A stretch of 64,000 nucleotides of DNA, taken from NCBI GenBank assembly GCA_024231955.1, contig JAAEPZ010000512.1, positions 27,578 to 91,577 of the forward strand, read 5' to 3'. The stretch comes from a bacterium. GTDB taxonomy: Bacteria; Krumholzibacteriota; Krumholzibacteriia; JACNKJ01. The notes below the pieces were generated by a model that made no database searches, was not told where the DNA came from, and saw only the letters and a program-made list of their open reading frames with translations. A program made the translations under genes and the position numbers. Below are positions 37,446 to 45,999 of the stretch, in pieces (position 1 is the first letter of the stretch; every line of letters begins with the position of its first letter).

Positions 37446-38285
37446 TCAGCCCTTCACGCCCCCCAGGGTGAGACCGCCGACGAGGAACTTGGACAGAACC
37501 ACGAACAGCACCACCACCGGCACGCAGACGAGGAAGCTGCCCGCGGCGTAGTTGGCCCATTCGGTAGAGAAGGTGCCGGTGAGGTTCTCGAGTCCGAGCG
37601 GGAGCGTGAACAGATCCTTCGAGGAGATGATCACCCGCGCCACCATGAATTCGCTCCAGCCGGTCATGAAGGAGAACAGCCCGGTGATCGCCAGCGCCGG
37701 GCTGGCCAGCGGCAGCGTCACCTTCGTGAACACGCCGATGTCCCCGCAGCCGTCGATCCGCGCCGCCTCTTCGAGGTCGGGCGGGATCGTGTCGTAGTAA
37801 CCCTTCATCGTCCAGACGCAGAAGGGCAACGCGGTCACGACATAGGCGATGATTACGCCGATGAAGCTGTCGATGAGCCCGAGTTTGCGCATCATGATGA
37901 ACATCGGCAGCAACAGCATGGTGGCCGGGAACATCTGGCTCACCAGGAACATCTGCATCCCCGCCTTGCGGCCGGGGAAGCGGAAACGGCTGAAGGCGTA
38001 GCCCGCGGTGCTGGCCAGCGTCACGCCGATGAGGGTGGTGGTCAGCGAAACGATCAGGCTGTTGATCAGCCAGCGGAGGAAGTCCTTCTCGAACAGGATC
38101 GTGTAGTAGGCCTTGAAACTCGCCCCCTCGGGGATCAGCCCCAGACTCGTGCTGGCGAACTGATCGGCGGGCCGGAGCGAGATGTTGAACACCTGGAGGA
38201 TCGGAAAGATCGCGATCACCGACGCGACGATCAGAATCAGATAGGTCAGACCCAGGCGAACAATGCGTCCCTTTTTGTTCGTCAC
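37446..38285 (-). CDS. MalG-like sugar ABC permease
   Basis: A 279-residue inner-membrane permease of the carbohydrate uptake (CUT1/MalG) class. It has about six hydrophobic helices (YLILIVASVIAIFPILQVF; LINSLIVSLTTTLIGVTLAS; LPMFIMMRKLGLIDSFIGVI) and the EAA loop EEAARIDGCGDIGVFTKVTLP that docks on the ATPase. It starts at GTG 38285, overlapping the malF-like stop as GTGA, with GGAGG 7 nt upstream. It ends LGGVKG, as in MalG proteins. Together with the MalF-like partner and the binding lipoprotein upstream it should import maltodextrins released by the co-encoded amylases. No MalK-type ATPase is encoded nearby, so a shared ATPase elsewhere is implied. Confidence 0.93.
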   Translation of the reverse strand: MTNKKGRIVRLGLTYLILIVASVIAIFPILQVFNISLRPADQFASTSLGLIPEGASFKAYYTILFEKDFLRWLINSLIVSLTTTLIGVTLASTAGYAFSRFRFPGRKAGMQMFLVSQMFPATMLLLPMFIMMRKLGLIDSFIGVIIAYVVTALPFCVWTMKGYYDTIPPDLEEAARIDGCGDIGVFTKVTLPLASPALAITGLFSFMTGWSEFMVARVIISSKDLFTLPLGLENLTGTFSTEWANYAAGSFLVCVPVVVLFVVLSKFLVGGLTLGGVKG

Positions 38286-39196
38286 CAGTTCGCCTCCGTC
38301 GCTTTGCCCGCCCGCGACTGCATCCAGACGAGGCCGAACAGAATCAGGAACAGCACCATGCTGAACGCCGCCGCGTAACCGTAGCGGTAGTACTGGAAGG
38401 CGGCCTTGTAGACGTAACTCACCAGGATATGCGTCTTGTCGCTGGGCTCGCCGCCGTGGCTGACCAGCCAGATCACGTTGAGGTTGTTGAACGTCCACAC
38501 CGTGCCCAGCATGATCGCCGGCGCCAAAACAGGTTTAAGCATCGGAAGCGTGATCGAGAAGAAGCTCTTGATCGGTCCGGCGCCGTCCACCGACGCGCTC
38601 TCGTACACCGCTTTCGGGATCGATTGCAGGCCGCCGAGCGCGATGATCATCATGAAGGGGAAGCCCAGCCAGATGTTGGTGATCAGCGGCGCGACGAAGG
38701 CCCAGAAGGGCTGCGTCGACCAGGGGATCGCCTCGATGCCGATGAAGCCGAGCAGGTGGTTCACCGCCCCCCACTCGTAGTTGAACATGCCGCGCCAGGT
38801 CAGCGCGCTGATGTACTGCGGCATCGCCCAGGGGAGAATAAGCAGCACGCGGAAAAGGGTGCGCCCCTTGATCGGCTGGTTGAGCAGTACGGCCAGGAAC
38901 AGGCCGATGGCGACGTGGAAGAACACGTTCACGCCCGTCCAGACCACGGTCTTCAGCAGTACGCTGTACATCTCCCGCTGACCGAGGACATCCTGGTAGT
39001 TCTTCCAGATCGGATCCTGGATCGCCGGGTTGCGGAACGTGTAGAGCCCCATGTTGGTGAGGCTCAGGTAGATATTGTAGAGGAACGGGTAGAGCACCAC
39101 GGCCAGCATGATGATCATGGCGGGGGCAACGAAGAGCAGCGCGAGCTTGTACTCGCGTCGCATGGTTTTGCTGGCCCCTGCCGTGATCGCCGCCAT
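38282..39196 (-). CDS. MalF-like sugar ABC permease
   Basis: A 304-residue CUT1-class permease with six predicted membrane helices (LALLFVAPAMIIMLAVVLYP; VFFHVAIGLFLAVLLNQP; AFVAPLITNIWLGFPFMMII) and the EAA loop ESASVDGAGPIKSFFSITLP. It is shorter than E. coli MalF, lacking its large periplasmic P2 loop, as is typical of most bacterial MalF-type proteins. It heterodimerises with the downstream MalG-like protein, whose start it overlaps. It lies 11 nt after the GH13 amylase gene, so hydrolysis and uptake genes are one transcript. Confidence 0.92.
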   Translation of the reverse strand: MAAITAGASKTMRREYKLALLFVAPAMIIMLAVVLYPFLYNIYLSLTNMGLYTFRNPAIQDPIWKNYQDVLGQREMYSVLLKTVVWTGVNVFFHVAIGLFLAVLLNQPIKGRTLFRVLLILPWAMPQYISALTWRGMFNYEWGAVNHLLGFIGIEAIPWSTQPFWAFVAPLITNIWLGFPFMMIIALGGLQSIPKAVYESASVDGAGPIKSFFSITLPMLKPVLAPAIMLGTVWTFNNLNVIWLVSHGGEPSDKTHILVSYVYKAAFQYYRYGYAAAFSMVLFLILFGLVWMQSRAGKATEANW

Positions 39197-39207
39197 TCGC
39201 TTGTCCC

Positions 39208-42168
39208 CTATTCCTGGATCAACACCGCGCCCGACAGCGGCGGCATGTTCAGTTCGAGTTCGCCGTTCACGGCTTTGGCCGTGCCCCCGCGGGGATCGCT
39301 GCCGCCGACGAGGAAGCGCCAGTCTCCATCCTCAAGGCCCATTGCGGCAAGGTCCAATTTCACCACGCCGCTACTTTCGCCGTTGTGGATCAGGCTGATG
39401 ATCCGCTCGCCGCCCCCCTCGCGCAGGAAGGCGTAGTCGTCGCCCCTGGCCTTGACCACCCGCAGACTGCCGCGCCGCAGAGCCTCGTGCTCCTGCCTGA
39501 TGTGACACAGTTTCCTGTAGTATGCGTGCATGCTCACCCGTTCCGGGTTGTCGGTGTAGTTCCAGTAGAAGGGTCTGCGGCAATCGGGATCCTTCTCCCC
39601 CTCCATGCCGATCTCGTTGCCGTACCAGATGTGCGGCACGCCGAGGTAGGTCAGGTTGAGCAGCGCGGCCATCCTCAGCCTGCGCGCGTCGCCGCCGGCC
39701 AGGGTCTTGAAGCGGACGGTGTCGTGGCTGTCGTACAGGTTCATCATCACCTGCACCGCCTGACTGGGATAGCCCGTGCGGCCCGGAGCCATCGCCTTCT
39801 CGAACGAGGCGGCGTTGCCCGCGCCGCGACCGATCCAGCGGGTGACGGGATCGCGGAAGTACTTGTAGTTCATCGTCGCGTCGAAGATGTCCGGGCCGAT
39901 CCAGTCGGGCGAGTAGCCCCAGAGCTCGCCGAGCAGGTAGGCGTCGGGCTTGATCGACTTCACCTTTTCGTTGAACAGGTTCCAGAACCAGAACGGCACG
40001 TCGTTGGGGACATCCATCCGGAAGCCGTCGACATCCATCTCGGTCAGCCAGTACTCCGCCACGCCGAGCAGGTGATCCACCACCGGCATGTTGGGCTGAG
40101 CCTGGGTGATATCCTTGACGCCGCTCTCCTGACCGTCGGGGCGGGACAGGTCGAAGTTCAGGTTCGGATGGAGACCGAAGCCCCACCAGCATTCGTAGTA
40201 GTCGGCGGCTTTATACCCTTTTGATTTGGGCAGCGGCCACTTTTTCCACTCGTACCAGTTCCAGTACTCGCTCTCGCGCCCCTTGTCGCGGGAATCGACG
40301 AACGCCCAGTGGGTGTCGCCGCAATGGTTGTACACGGCCTCGACCACCACGCGGATGTCCCGCGCGTGGGCCTCGTCGACGAACGACCGGAACTCCTCCT
40401 TGGTCGCAAAGTGGGGATCCACGGTGTTGTAGTCGGTGGCGTCGTACTTGTGGTTGCTCTTGCCCTCGGTGACAGGATTGAAGTAGAGGATCGTCACGCC
40501 CAGATCCACGAGGTAGTCCAGCTTCTCCTGCACGCCCGCGATGTCGCCGCCGTAGAAGCTGAAGTAGTCGGGACGTCCGTCGGTGCGGTAGGGACTGCGG
40601 GTCAGTCCGCCGTAGTTGTTCCAGTCCTCGACCATGTGGAAGTACTCGTCGTTGGTCTTGCCGCTGCGGGGCAGCTTGTTCGCCCCCTGGTAGTACCACT
40701 CGGTGAAGTCGGGGTCGTTGGACTTGTCGCCGTTTCTGAAACGGTCGGGGAAGATCTGGTAGAAGATCCCGTCCTTCACCCAGTCGGGGGTGAAGAAGGT
40801 GGGGAGATCGGCGAGTGTGACGCTGAGCGGTCTGCCCAGGTCGCCGATCCGGTTGATGTCGCGCGCCGCCCGGTCGACATTCGAGGCGCGGATGCCGTCG
40901 GCGTCATACACCAGACAGGCGGCGGCGTCCTTCACTCTGAACAGGAGTCCGAGATCTTCATTGGGATGATTGATCTCCGCGCGCCAGAGATCGTTGATGT
41001 TGTCGGAGGCGACCAGGGTCATGGCCAGGCTGGGATTGCTTTGAGAGGAGATCGGGCTGTTGAAGAACACCGTGACCTCATCCACGTCGTCGGCCGCGGT
41101 GCGGAAGGTGACCTCGAGCATCCGCTCGGTCACCCGGTTCAGGTCGGGGAAACCCGGCGTGAACTGCAGGGAGCCCTCGTCGATCTTGCCGTCGCCCCGC
41201 TTGCGGTCGACCCCCTCGAAGCGGCCATCTACGTTCAAAACGCTGTTCTCACCGCCGAAGCCGTCGTCGGCAAAACTGTCCGCGCCCTCTTTGTCGGTGG
41301 TCCAGTTGCCGTCCACCACGAACTTGTACTGGATCTCCCCCGCGGGGAGGATAAGGGCGAGTTCCCAGACGCCGTCGCCGTCGTCGTCCCTCATGGCGTT
41401 CTTGTCGCTGTTCCAGTCGTTGAAGCTACCCGCCGCGAACACGCTGGAGGCACCCGCCGCCGCGTGCCTGAACACGACCTTGAACATGCCCGAACCGCCG
41501 CCCTCGCTGCCTACCATGATCACCGAGTTCTGACCGCCGTGGCCGTCGTCCTCGAAGTCCTCGGCGTTCTCGTCGGCCAGCCAGGTGCCGTCCACCACGA
41601 ACTTGTAGCTGTGCAGACCGGCGGTCATCTTGACCGTGATCTCATAGACGCCGTCGCCGTCCTCGTCCTGCATCCGGTCCTTGCTGTCGGACCAGTCGTT
41701 GAAGTCGCCGGCGAGAAAAACATCCCGCACGCCGCCGGTCTTCGGTTCGAAGGTGAAGCTTACGGTCGCCTCGCCGCCACCGGTGACCGCCGTCGCGGGA
41801 GCAGCGGCAACGACTGAACCGGCGTCGCCGCCCACCGTCACGGGATCGTTGCCCACGGTGAACTTGCCGTTGCGGCCGCCGAAACCGTCATCATCATAGG
41901 CGGGCGCGTTCTGCGGCTCGGTCCAGGTGCCGTCGATCACGAACTTGAACAGGTAATCGCCGGTCGAGAGATCCTTCACCAGCGTGAACACCCCGTCACC
42001 CTTGGTCATGGCATCGGCATCGGTGCTCCAGCCGTTGAAGCTGCCGGCCAGGAACACCTGCCCCGCGCCGGGCGCTTCGACAACAAAGGTGACCTCCGTG
42101 GCGAACGCAGTCGCGGACAGGATCAGCAGACCCATCAGGATCATTGAAAATAGGACGGGACGTCGCAT
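39208..42168 (-). CDS. Secreted GH13 alpha-amylase/neopullulanase with three CBM48-type modules
   Basis: A 986-residue exported alpha-glucan hydrolase. Signal peptide (VLFSMILMGLLILSATAFA), then three tandem E-set/CBM48-like modules (~25-110, 125-215, 220-310), each with FLAGSFNGW/FNDW and a YKFVVDG-type strand. A cyclomaltodextrinase-type N domain precedes the GH13 barrel. Catalytic residues are D719 (GFRMDV), E748 (LGELWG) and D816 (SHDTVRF). Conserved region I reads VVVEAVYNHCGD, with Glu in place of the usual Asp. The layout resembles neopullulanase/cyclomaltodextrinase-group enzymes, which cleave alpha-1,4 (and some alpha-1,6) bonds. GGAGG precedes the ATG. It sits between the binding lipoprotein and the MalFG-like permeases, so it probably acts in the periplasm or at the surface. 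Confidence 0.93.
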   Translation of the reverse strand: MRRPVLFSMILMGLLILSATAFATEVTFVVEAPGAGQVFLAGSFNGWSTDADAMTKGDGVFTLVKDLSTGDYLFKFVIDGTWTEPQNAPAYDDDGFGGRNGKFTVGNDPVTVGGDAGSVVAAAPATAVTGGGEATVSFTFEPKTGGVRDVFLAGDFNDWSDSKDRMQDEDGDGVYEITVKMTAGLHSYKFVVDGTWLADENAEDFEDDGHGGQNSVIMVGSEGGGSGMFKVVFRHAAAGASSVFAAGSFNDWNSDKNAMRDDDGDGVWELALILPAGEIQYKFVVDGNWTTDKEGADSFADDGFGGENSVLNVDGRFEGVDRKRGDGKIDEGSLQFTPGFPDLNRVTERMLEVTFRTAADDVDEVTVFFNSPISSQSNPSLAMTLVASDNINDLWRAEINHPNEDLGLLFRVKDAAACLVYDADGIRASNVDRAARDINRIGDLGRPLSVTLADLPTFFTPDWVKDGIFYQIFPDRFRNGDKSNDPDFTEWYYQGANKLPRSGKTNDEYFHMVEDWNNYGGLTRSPYRTDGRPDYFSFYGGDIAGVQEKLDYLVDLGVTILYFNPVTEGKSNHKYDATDYNTVDPHFATKEEFRSFVDEAHARDIRVVVEAVYNHCGDTHWAFVDSRDKGRESEYWNWYEWKKWPLPKSKGYKAADYYECWWGFGLHPNLNFDLSRPDGQESGVKDITQAQPNMPVVDHLLGVAEYWLTEMDVDGFRMDVPNDVPFWFWNLFNEKVKSIKPDAYLLGELWGYSPDWIGPDIFDATMNYKYFRDPVTRWIGRGAGNAASFEKAMAPGRTGYPSQAVQVMMNLYDSHDTVRFKTLAGGDARRLRMAALLNLTYLGVPHIWYGNEIGMEGEKDPDCRRPFYWNYTDNPERVSMHAYYRKLCHIRQEHEALRRGSLRVVKARGDDYAFLREGGGERIISLIHNGESSGVVKLDLAAMGLEDGDWRFLVGGSDPRGGTAKAVNGELELNMPPLSGAVLIQE

Positions 42169-42199
42169 GAGAGCCTCCAGATTGGGAAACACGCCACCT

Positions 42200-42267
42200 G
42201 GCGGAGATAGCCCTCCGCCTCGCACGTGGGGATCACCCGGACAAGGTTTCGTTTCTCGGAACCTGTC
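42200..42267 (-). promoter_or_regulatory. Intercistronic hairpin pair in the maltodextrin operon
   Basis: The 162-nt gap between the binding-protein gene and the GH13 gene is unusual in an otherwise tightly packed operon. It contains two inverted repeats: 42240-42267 (GACA-GGTT against AACC-TTGTC with one bulge) and 42200-42219 (perfect GGCGGAG/CTCCGCC). Neither has a strong T-run. The pair may protect the 3' end of the abundant binding-protein mRNA or partially terminate it, as intercistronic structures do in other maltose operons (inference). Confidence 0.45.
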
Positions 42268-42330
42268 AAAGTAGACCTATAAATCTCGACTGTCAATTCA
42301 ACCGTTTTGCCAGGAACTCCTGTTTCGGGA

Positions 42331-43581
42331 CTACTCGCCCTTCATTTCGGCGATCTTCGTCAACGCGGCGGCCTGCATGTCGCGGGCGGCCTCGGCGGGA
42401 TCCTTGCCCATACCCAGCACGGCCTGCAGCTCAGGCCGGGTCACGTCCCAGATCGCCCGCATCTCGGCCACCACCGGCATGGCGCGACCGTGCTCGATCT
42501 GCGCCAGGCTCGGCCCTATCAGCGGATGCCCCGCCCCCGCCTTGCCCGCGGCGAGGCGACGGCTGGGGATGACGCCTAGCTCGGCGGCGAGATGGTCCTG
42601 CGAGATCTCGCTGGTGAGATGGCGCATGAGCAGCAGCGCGGCCTCACGCGACTCGCCCCGGCTGTTCACGTTCAGGCAGTAGCCCTTCACGCTCACCATC
42701 GGCGTCGGCCAGAGCCCCGTCTCGGCGAGTTGCGGGATCGGGGTCAGGCCCAGATCGATGCCGGCGTCGATGTACCCCTGCCATGACCAGGGACCGTTGA
42801 TGATGAACGCCGCTTTCCCCTCCTTGAACAGCGCCTCCGCCAGGTCGTAGTCGCACTCCCGCGGCGTGATCCCCTCCACCTTGAAGCCGCGGAGCAGTTC
42901 GAGCGCCTTGACCATGGCCGGTGTGTCGAGGGTGGGATTGCCCTTGTCGTCCATCACCCAGCCGCCGTAGGCGCCGAGGAAGGGGACGAGCCAGAACGGC
43001 TCGCGGTGGTTGAAGACGAGACCGTAGCGCTCCATCCGCTGATCGGCATTGGTGTCGATGGTGTTCCGCTTCGCCAGCCGGATCATCTCCTCGATGCTGG
43101 TCGGCGGTTCCTGGATGTAGGACTTGTTGTAGCAGAGGGTGAGGTGGTTGCCCAACTGATCGGGCAGGCACCAGAGGTGGGGGCTCTCCTCCCCCGGTCG
43201 CGCCAGACGGACCAGACTCTCGGCGTTGAACGAATCGACCTCGGTCTGACTGAACAGACTTTCCAGCGGCTCGATTATCCCCATGATCGAGAAGGGGCCC
43301 ACCTGATCGGCGGGACCGTAGATCAGCTCGGGGCCGCCGCCGGCCAGCGCCGCGTTCTGGAACTGGGTGCGGAGTTGCTCGGTCTCGTAGTGCACCCGCT
43401 CCACCAGTATGTCCGGGTTGGCCGCCATGAAGGACGCGAGATGACGATCGAGCTGCACCTGCTCCTTGGGATCCATCTGCTCCCAGATGAACACCTTGAG
43501 CGGACCCTTCTCGCCGCCGCAGCCCACGAACAGCAGGGCCGCAATCACCATCAACAAACAGATCCCGCCGATTCTCTTCAT
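42331..43581 (-). CDS. Maltodextrin-type ABC substrate-binding lipoprotein
   Basis: A 416-residue extracytoplasmic sugar-binding protein of the MalE/CUT1 family. The signal peptide ends in a lipobox (LLFVGC, Cys21), so it is membrane-anchored. Family features are FIWEQMDPKEQVQLDRHLAS, GGGPELIYGPADQVGPF, GNHLTLCYNKSYIQEPPTSI, AFIINGPWSWQGYIDAG, and VSVKGYCLNVNSRGESREAA. It should deliver malto-oligosaccharides to the MalFG-like permeases encoded downstream. The ATG overlaps the stop of the debranching-type hydrolase (ATGA), and AAAGGAG lies 7 nt upstream. A long gap with hairpins separates it from the next gene. Confidence 0.93.
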   Translation of the reverse strand: MKRIGGICLLMVIAALLFVGCGGEKGPLKVFIWEQMDPKEQVQLDRHLASFMAANPDILVERVHYETEQLRTQFQNAALAGGGPELIYGPADQVGPFSIMGIIEPLESLFSQTEVDSFNAESLVRLARPGEESPHLWCLPDQLGNHLTLCYNKSYIQEPPTSIEEMIRLAKRNTIDTNADQRMERYGLVFNHREPFWLVPFLGAYGGWVMDDKGNPTLDTPAMVKALELLRGFKVEGITPRECDYDLAEALFKEGKAAFIINGPWSWQGYIDAGIDLGLTPIPQLAETGLWPTPMVSVKGYCLNVNSRGESREAALLLMRHLTSEISQDHLAAELGVIPSRRLAAGKAGAGHPLIGPSLAQIEHGRAMPVVAEMRAIWDVTRPELQAVLGMGKDPAEAARDMQAAALTKIAEMKGE

Positions 43582-45872
43582 CGCTGTGCTCCTTTGATCT
43601 CCATCCAGGTGATGCTCTCGGTGTCCCGAGGTATGACCGAACGCCGCTCCACCGAACCATCCTCGCGCAGCAGGTGGATGGTCCACTCCGCCTGCGCCCC
43701 CTCCATGTCGGTCCGTGATTCGCGCCGCCAGACCGCACCGTCATCCTCGATCTCGATACGCCAGTGATAGCCGCCGAAGCTGACCTGACACGACAGGGTG
43801 TTCAACGCCTCGGGCAGACGCGGACGCCAGAAGATCCGACGATCCAGAGCTTGGGGATGGTAACCCATGAACGCCTCATTGAAAACGCGCAGATACTCGG
43901 CCAGGCTCCATGCCTGGCTGGTGGCGCCGCCGTAATCCTGCAGATCGGTCGCCGCACCGTCGCGGATCTCCCGCATGGTGCCCACGGCGCCGCGGTCGAG
44001 CAGATCCTGCGTGAGCGGCTCCAGCATGGTCCAGGCCTCGTCGGCGCGATCGGCCTGACAGAGCGCCTGGATCACCGGCCCAGACAACCACAGCCAGACA
44101 TCGCCGTTGTGGTAGGTCTCGTCATAGTAGTAGCTCTCCAGCGCCAGATGGCGCGGATGCCACGCGGGATCCGCCGGATCAAGACTGGTGACGCCGTGGG
44201 GCAGCACGACACGGTCCATGGTTGTGTCCAGAATCCGGCGACTCAGGCTCTCGCCCCACCAGGCGGCGGGGCCATCCGTCTCGTCCAATAAGCGGGGGAG
44301 CGTCAAGGCGAAAACCTGGTTGGGACGGATCTGGAGATCCTGCCGGTCGGTGGTGTCCAGATGATCGGCCAGGCCATGCTCGTCCCGTCGGGGGAATTGC
44401 GCGAGTATGGAGTCGTGAACACGTTCGGCCATGGTTGCGTGACGCTCGGCCGCGGTGGCATCCCCCAGCCAGTCGGCCATACGCGAGGCTGTGCGGAGAG
44501 CGTCGCGCCACAGCACCTGCACCTCGATCGCCCTGTCGCCGCGGGGAGAGTAGGGGTTGTGCTCGCCGCCGGCGTCCATCCAGGTCTCCCCGTCACCATG
44601 GGTGAGGAGGCCGAGGTCGTCGACGCGATGTTGCAGCGCACCTGCGATCGCCCGCTCCACCACGGGTCGGGCCTTGGCGAGAAAGTCGCGGTCGCCCGTG
44701 GCATCAACATATAACCGCGCCGCACGCACCCACCACCAGGTGCCGTCCACACCCGCGTACTGCAGGTTGTCGGGATTGACGATGTTCGGCAGCCGCCCGT
44801 AGCGGTGGTGAGCGGAATCATCTAGCTGGAATTCGGCGAAGCTCAGCAGGATCCGTCGCGCCAATCCGTAGTTGCCGTTGACGAGACAGGCGCCGGGCAG
44901 GGAGATGAAGCTGTCGCGCCCCCAGTAGTTGCTGAACCAGTGGTAGCCCGCGTAGATGCCCGGGCCGCGGGCGTTCATGGTCAGGTTGTCCAGGCTCCAG
45001 CGAGCCCAGGTAAGTGCGCCGTTCACCCGCTCATCGCTGGTGACCGGCACCGTTGCGGCCAGAGCCGACCTGTGCTCACCGGAGATCGTGCGGAGATGCT
45101 CCTCGCGATCAAGCAGATCGCGGGCGACGGCAAAGGCCTCACGTTCGTCACCACCCAGACCCACCGCAATCTTGAGCGGCCAGTCGGGATCCCCCTCGAA
45201 GTTGAAGGATGCGGGCAACCAGGGGTGGGTCTCCCCCATCGCCATGCGCGCCGCATCGCGGGGATAGCTGGTGGTTTCGAACCGACCGTCCTCCCGCCAC
45301 TCGCCATTTTCCGACGGCAGCAGGGCTATCACCCGCGGCACGCCGGTCGGCGGCTCGAAGCCAACCCGTTCGATGAAGAGCACGCCCAGCCGTTCATTGT
45401 AGTTGGTGGTGTATTCCGGTTTGGGGACCTCCCAGATGTGACGCATGTCCACCCGGGGGCTGAAAAGGGCGGGACCGGTCGCGGGAGGCGTCCAGGTGAT
45501 CAGCAGACCCGAAAGCTCGCGGGGCAGGAACACCTCCTCGACACTGTGATCCGGGAAACGTTTCTCGAAGCGGTCGGGCCAGACGCGAGTCTCGATGGGA
45601 TCGGATACGGCGTGACCGGAGATCATGGAGGTGAAACGCCAGCTGTCGAGGAACTCGTGCATGAGGCAGTAGAGGCCGTGGTAGCTGCGGAGATTGCGCC
45701 CACCAGTCTCGCAGGAGAAATGGGTGGCGCCGCCCCCCGCCAGAATTAGCTCATGACTCGCTTCGGAATCGACGATAAGAGGGGCATGGGATAACGTGAA
45801 TTGATCGGCCATGACATTCCCGGAGATCGCGCCGAGCAGAATCAGTACGGCTATATTGAGTAATGATTTCAT
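43578..45872 (-). CDS. Secreted amylo-alpha-1,6-glucosidase/GDE-type glycoside hydrolase
   Basis: A 764-residue exported hydrolase. A signal peptide (LLNIAVLILLGAISGNVMA) is followed by an N-terminal beta-sandwich domain (~25-290) and a C-terminal (alpha/alpha)6 barrel. The barrel has the glycogen-debranching-type motifs WFSNYWGRDSFISLPG, RYGRLPNIVNPDNLQYAGVDG, GLLTHGDGETWMDAG and YYYDETYHNGDVWLWLSGP, as in the glucosidase domain of GDE (GH133-like; GH15 is the nearest alternative). It probably trims alpha-1,6 branches or glucose ends of glucans exported to or present in the periplasm. Most bacterial GDE glucosidases are cytosolic, so the signal peptide is notable. GGAGG lies 5 nt before the ATG. 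It is first in the leftward maltodextrin operon. Confidence 0.85.
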   Translation of the reverse strand: MKSLLNIAVLILLGAISGNVMADQFTLSHAPLIVDSEASHELILAGGGATHFSCETGGRNLRSYHGLYCLMHEFLDSWRFTSMISGHAVSDPIETRVWPDRFEKRFPDHSVEEVFLPRELSGLLITWTPPATGPALFSPRVDMRHIWEVPKPEYTTNYNERLGVLFIERVGFEPPTGVPRVIALLPSENGEWREDGRFETTSYPRDAARMAMGETHPWLPASFNFEGDPDWPLKIAVGLGGDEREAFAVARDLLDREEHLRTISGEHRSALAATVPVTSDERVNGALTWARWSLDNLTMNARGPGIYAGYHWFSNYWGRDSFISLPGACLVNGNYGLARRILLSFAEFQLDDSAHHRYGRLPNIVNPDNLQYAGVDGTWWWVRAARLYVDATGDRDFLAKARPVVERAIAGALQHRVDDLGLLTHGDGETWMDAGGEHNPYSPRGDRAIEVQVLWRDALRTASRMADWLGDATAAERHATMAERVHDSILAQFPRRDEHGLADHLDTTDRQDLQIRPNQVFALTLPRLLDETDGPAAWWGESLSRRILDTTMDRVVLPHGVTSLDPADPAWHPRHLALESYYYDETYHNGDVWLWLSGPVIQALCQADRADEAWTMLEPLTQDLLDRGAVGTMREIRDGAATDLQDYGGATSQAWSLAEYLRVFNEAFMGYHPQALDRRIFWRPRLPEALNTLSCQVSFGGYHWRIEIEDDGAVWRRESRTDMEGAQAEWTIHLLREDGSVERRSVIPRDTESITWMEIKGAQR

Positions 45873-45902
45873 TTCACCCTCCAGTCTTCGCCTCAACCGA
45901 GG

Positions 45903-45978
45903 AAGGTAGCAAAAACAAATGCCCCTGTCGAGACGTCGATTGCTTGCCCGTATCAGTCGAGTTTGTTACTCTGTCGAG
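45903..45978. promoter_or_regulatory. Divergent promoter region of the glucan locus
   Basis: The 127-nt gap between the leftward hydrolase/ABC operon and the rightward outer-membrane operon. Leftward, a -35 TCGACA (complement of 45926-45931) and a weaker -10 TACCTT (complement of 45903-45908) are 17 nt apart. Rightward, TCGAGA (45928-45933) and TATCAG (45951-45956) are also 17 nt apart. GTCGAG occurs three times (45927, 45956, 45973), overlapping these elements, and may be a regulator half-site. Both arms of the glucan locus could be controlled together from here. Confidence 0.4.
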
Positions 45979-45999
45979 TCCTTTGCAGAGAGGCTCCCA

